From Lepidurus packardi (Eukaryota > Arthropoda > Branchiopoda > Notostraca > Triopsidae): 64,000 bases of DNA. Where the stretch lies: NCBI GenBank assembly GCA_023053545.1, contig JAKZAN010000003.1, positions 1,149,501-1,213,500 of the forward strand. Reading direction: 5' to 3'. Positions 63,116-64,000 of this stretch are shown here, in pieces (within the stretch, counting starts at the first letter, position 1; each line of letters begins with the position of its first letter). A program made the translations under genes and the position numbers. The notes beneath the pieces were generated by a model that was not told the DNA's origin, did not search any database, and worked only from the letters and a program-made list of their open reading frames with translations.

Positions 63116-64000
63116 CTAGCGCCCTAACTGCTGTACAAGGGTGTTCCTTTTTTCAGTACCACTTCTTTCATTTCCTTGGTCCACTTCATCATCTACACTT
63201 GAAGTACTGTCAACATCGTTATTGTAACAAAGAGGTTCATAATCATCGAACTTGATACGTAAGTTATGTAAAACACAACAGGACACAAGAATTCGCACAA
63301 CCCTACTAATTTTAGCTTTTACATGGAGCAACCTTCTCCAAACCATTTTTAAATCCCCAAAAGAATTTTCTATAACGACTCTCGTTGCCGACAGCTTTTG
63401 ATTGAATTTTCTTTTCTCCCGACTGTTCACGCTTGAGTTCCTAATTCCTGGAATCAGCCACTCCAGGCAAGGGAATGCCGAATCACCGAGGATGTGATAT
63501 CGCGAACTTTTAAACATGCTGCGTTGATCAAGGGAAGCTTTATTATACAGCCCAGTGTTCCTAAACACACGCGCATCATGGACGCTTCCCGAAATCCCGC
63601 ATGAATGTAAGAAAATGCTCGATTCGGCAAACACACTGCTAGAAGTATAACCGAATGGCTGAATTTTCTATTCAGGTATGACTTCTGGTGAAGCGAAGGT
63701 GCATCAATCCTAATATGACTTCCATCAATAGCGCCGATCACCCCAGGAAACCCAGCTCGTAAGAAAAACTGGTCTGCGACGGACTCCTGTTCTTCAATTC
63801 CAGGCCACTTAATAAATGCTTCTTGGTGTCGCTCAAGAATGTAAGTAATACAATCAATTGCACGCCATACTGAGGATACGGTGCGATCAAACTTGTCCAA
63901 GATCTCCCTCATGCAACACTGGTTGGCCAAGTACCATACAGTTATATAGCACATTTCGTCGAATGCCATAGGTTCAAAACCTCCATTTGACGCAATTCCG
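63116..64000 (-). pseudogene. HARBI1-like Harbinger transposase, 5' end outside window, one frameshift
   Basis: The upstream frame (from the window edge to about 63593) holds YITVWYLANQCCMREILDKF (helix-turn-helix region) and GVIGAIDGSHIRID (first Asp, near 63740). The downstream frame (63634-63116) holds SGSVHDARVFRNTGLY (second Asp, near 63590), LGDSAFPCLEWL and VVIENSFGDLKMVWRRL (Glu, near 63380). The two frames overlap, and a single-base change near 63590-63600 separates IHAGF from SGSVHDARV. All three acidic residues of DDE_Tnp_4 are present. Confidence 0.85.

Larger units (their letters stand above)
61620..64000. mobile_element. PIF/Harbinger DNA transposon, left part
   Basis: Carries the two genes typical of the superfamily, a Myb/SANT-like gene (plus) and a HARBI1-like DDE transposase (minus), convergent and about 60 bp apart. 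The right end is outside the window, so TIRs and the 3-bp duplication cannot be checked; the left border is uncertain between about 61580 and 61870. Confidence 0.8.

Overview
This window looks like nuclear DNA from an invertebrate animal. Genes have many short GT-AG introns of roughly 50-70 bp, and the mobile elements (KDZ, CMC/EnSpm-like, ISL2EU, PIF/Harbinger, hAT, Ty3/Gypsy, BEL/Pao, R2) are typical of metazoans. A 28S rDNA fragment carries an R2 element at the canonical R2 site. A crustacean or other arthropod would fit, but that is inference. I recognise no convincing ordinary host gene: essentially all coding sequence is transposable-element sequence, stacked in nests.

Layout. 1-1619: right half of a CMC-type DNA transposon with CAGTG end, carrying a SAMD3-like accessory gene. 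2291-10729: a complete KDZ-superfamily transposon with long TIRs and a perfect 8-bp target duplication. Its plus-strand accessory gene and minus-strand multi-exon KDZ transposase converge, and both start codons lie inside the TIRs. 11.0-12.1 kb: tandem subrepeats. 12283-18697: an R2-like reverse transcriptase split by a complete CMC element (12840-18492, CACTG...CAGTG, TA duplication) that has its own transposase and SAMD3-like gene. 19.66-24.27 kb: 28S rRNA sequence interrupted at the R2 site by a full-length but decayed R2 (19852-24208), whose 5' UTR contains an apparent HDV-like ribozyme fold. 24.3-25.3 kb: further R2 debris. 25307-29605: an apparently intact ISL2EU element with a YqaJ nuclease gene and a THAP-DDE transposase gene. 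29.7-38.1 kb: decayed hAT, Gypsy and LINE fragments, LTR-like sequence, a solo LTR and one unidentified spliced reading frame.

38.5-60.7 kb is a deep nest. A minus-strand RNase H-bearing LINE is interrupted by Gypsy D (39336-49375), which is itself interrupted by Gypsy C (42940-47429). Next to it Gypsy A (50080-60571, minus) is interrupted by Gypsy B (53860-58379, minus). Target duplications and in-frame rejoining at the breakpoints give the order of events: C is younger than D, D younger than the LINE, B younger than A. 60.7-64.0 kb: a BEL/Pao fragment, an inverted-repeat cluster and the left part of a PIF/Harbinger element with a Myb/SANT-like gene and a HARBI1-like transposase running off the window.

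Splice sites, domain names and family assignments come from reading motifs by eye. No database search was possible.
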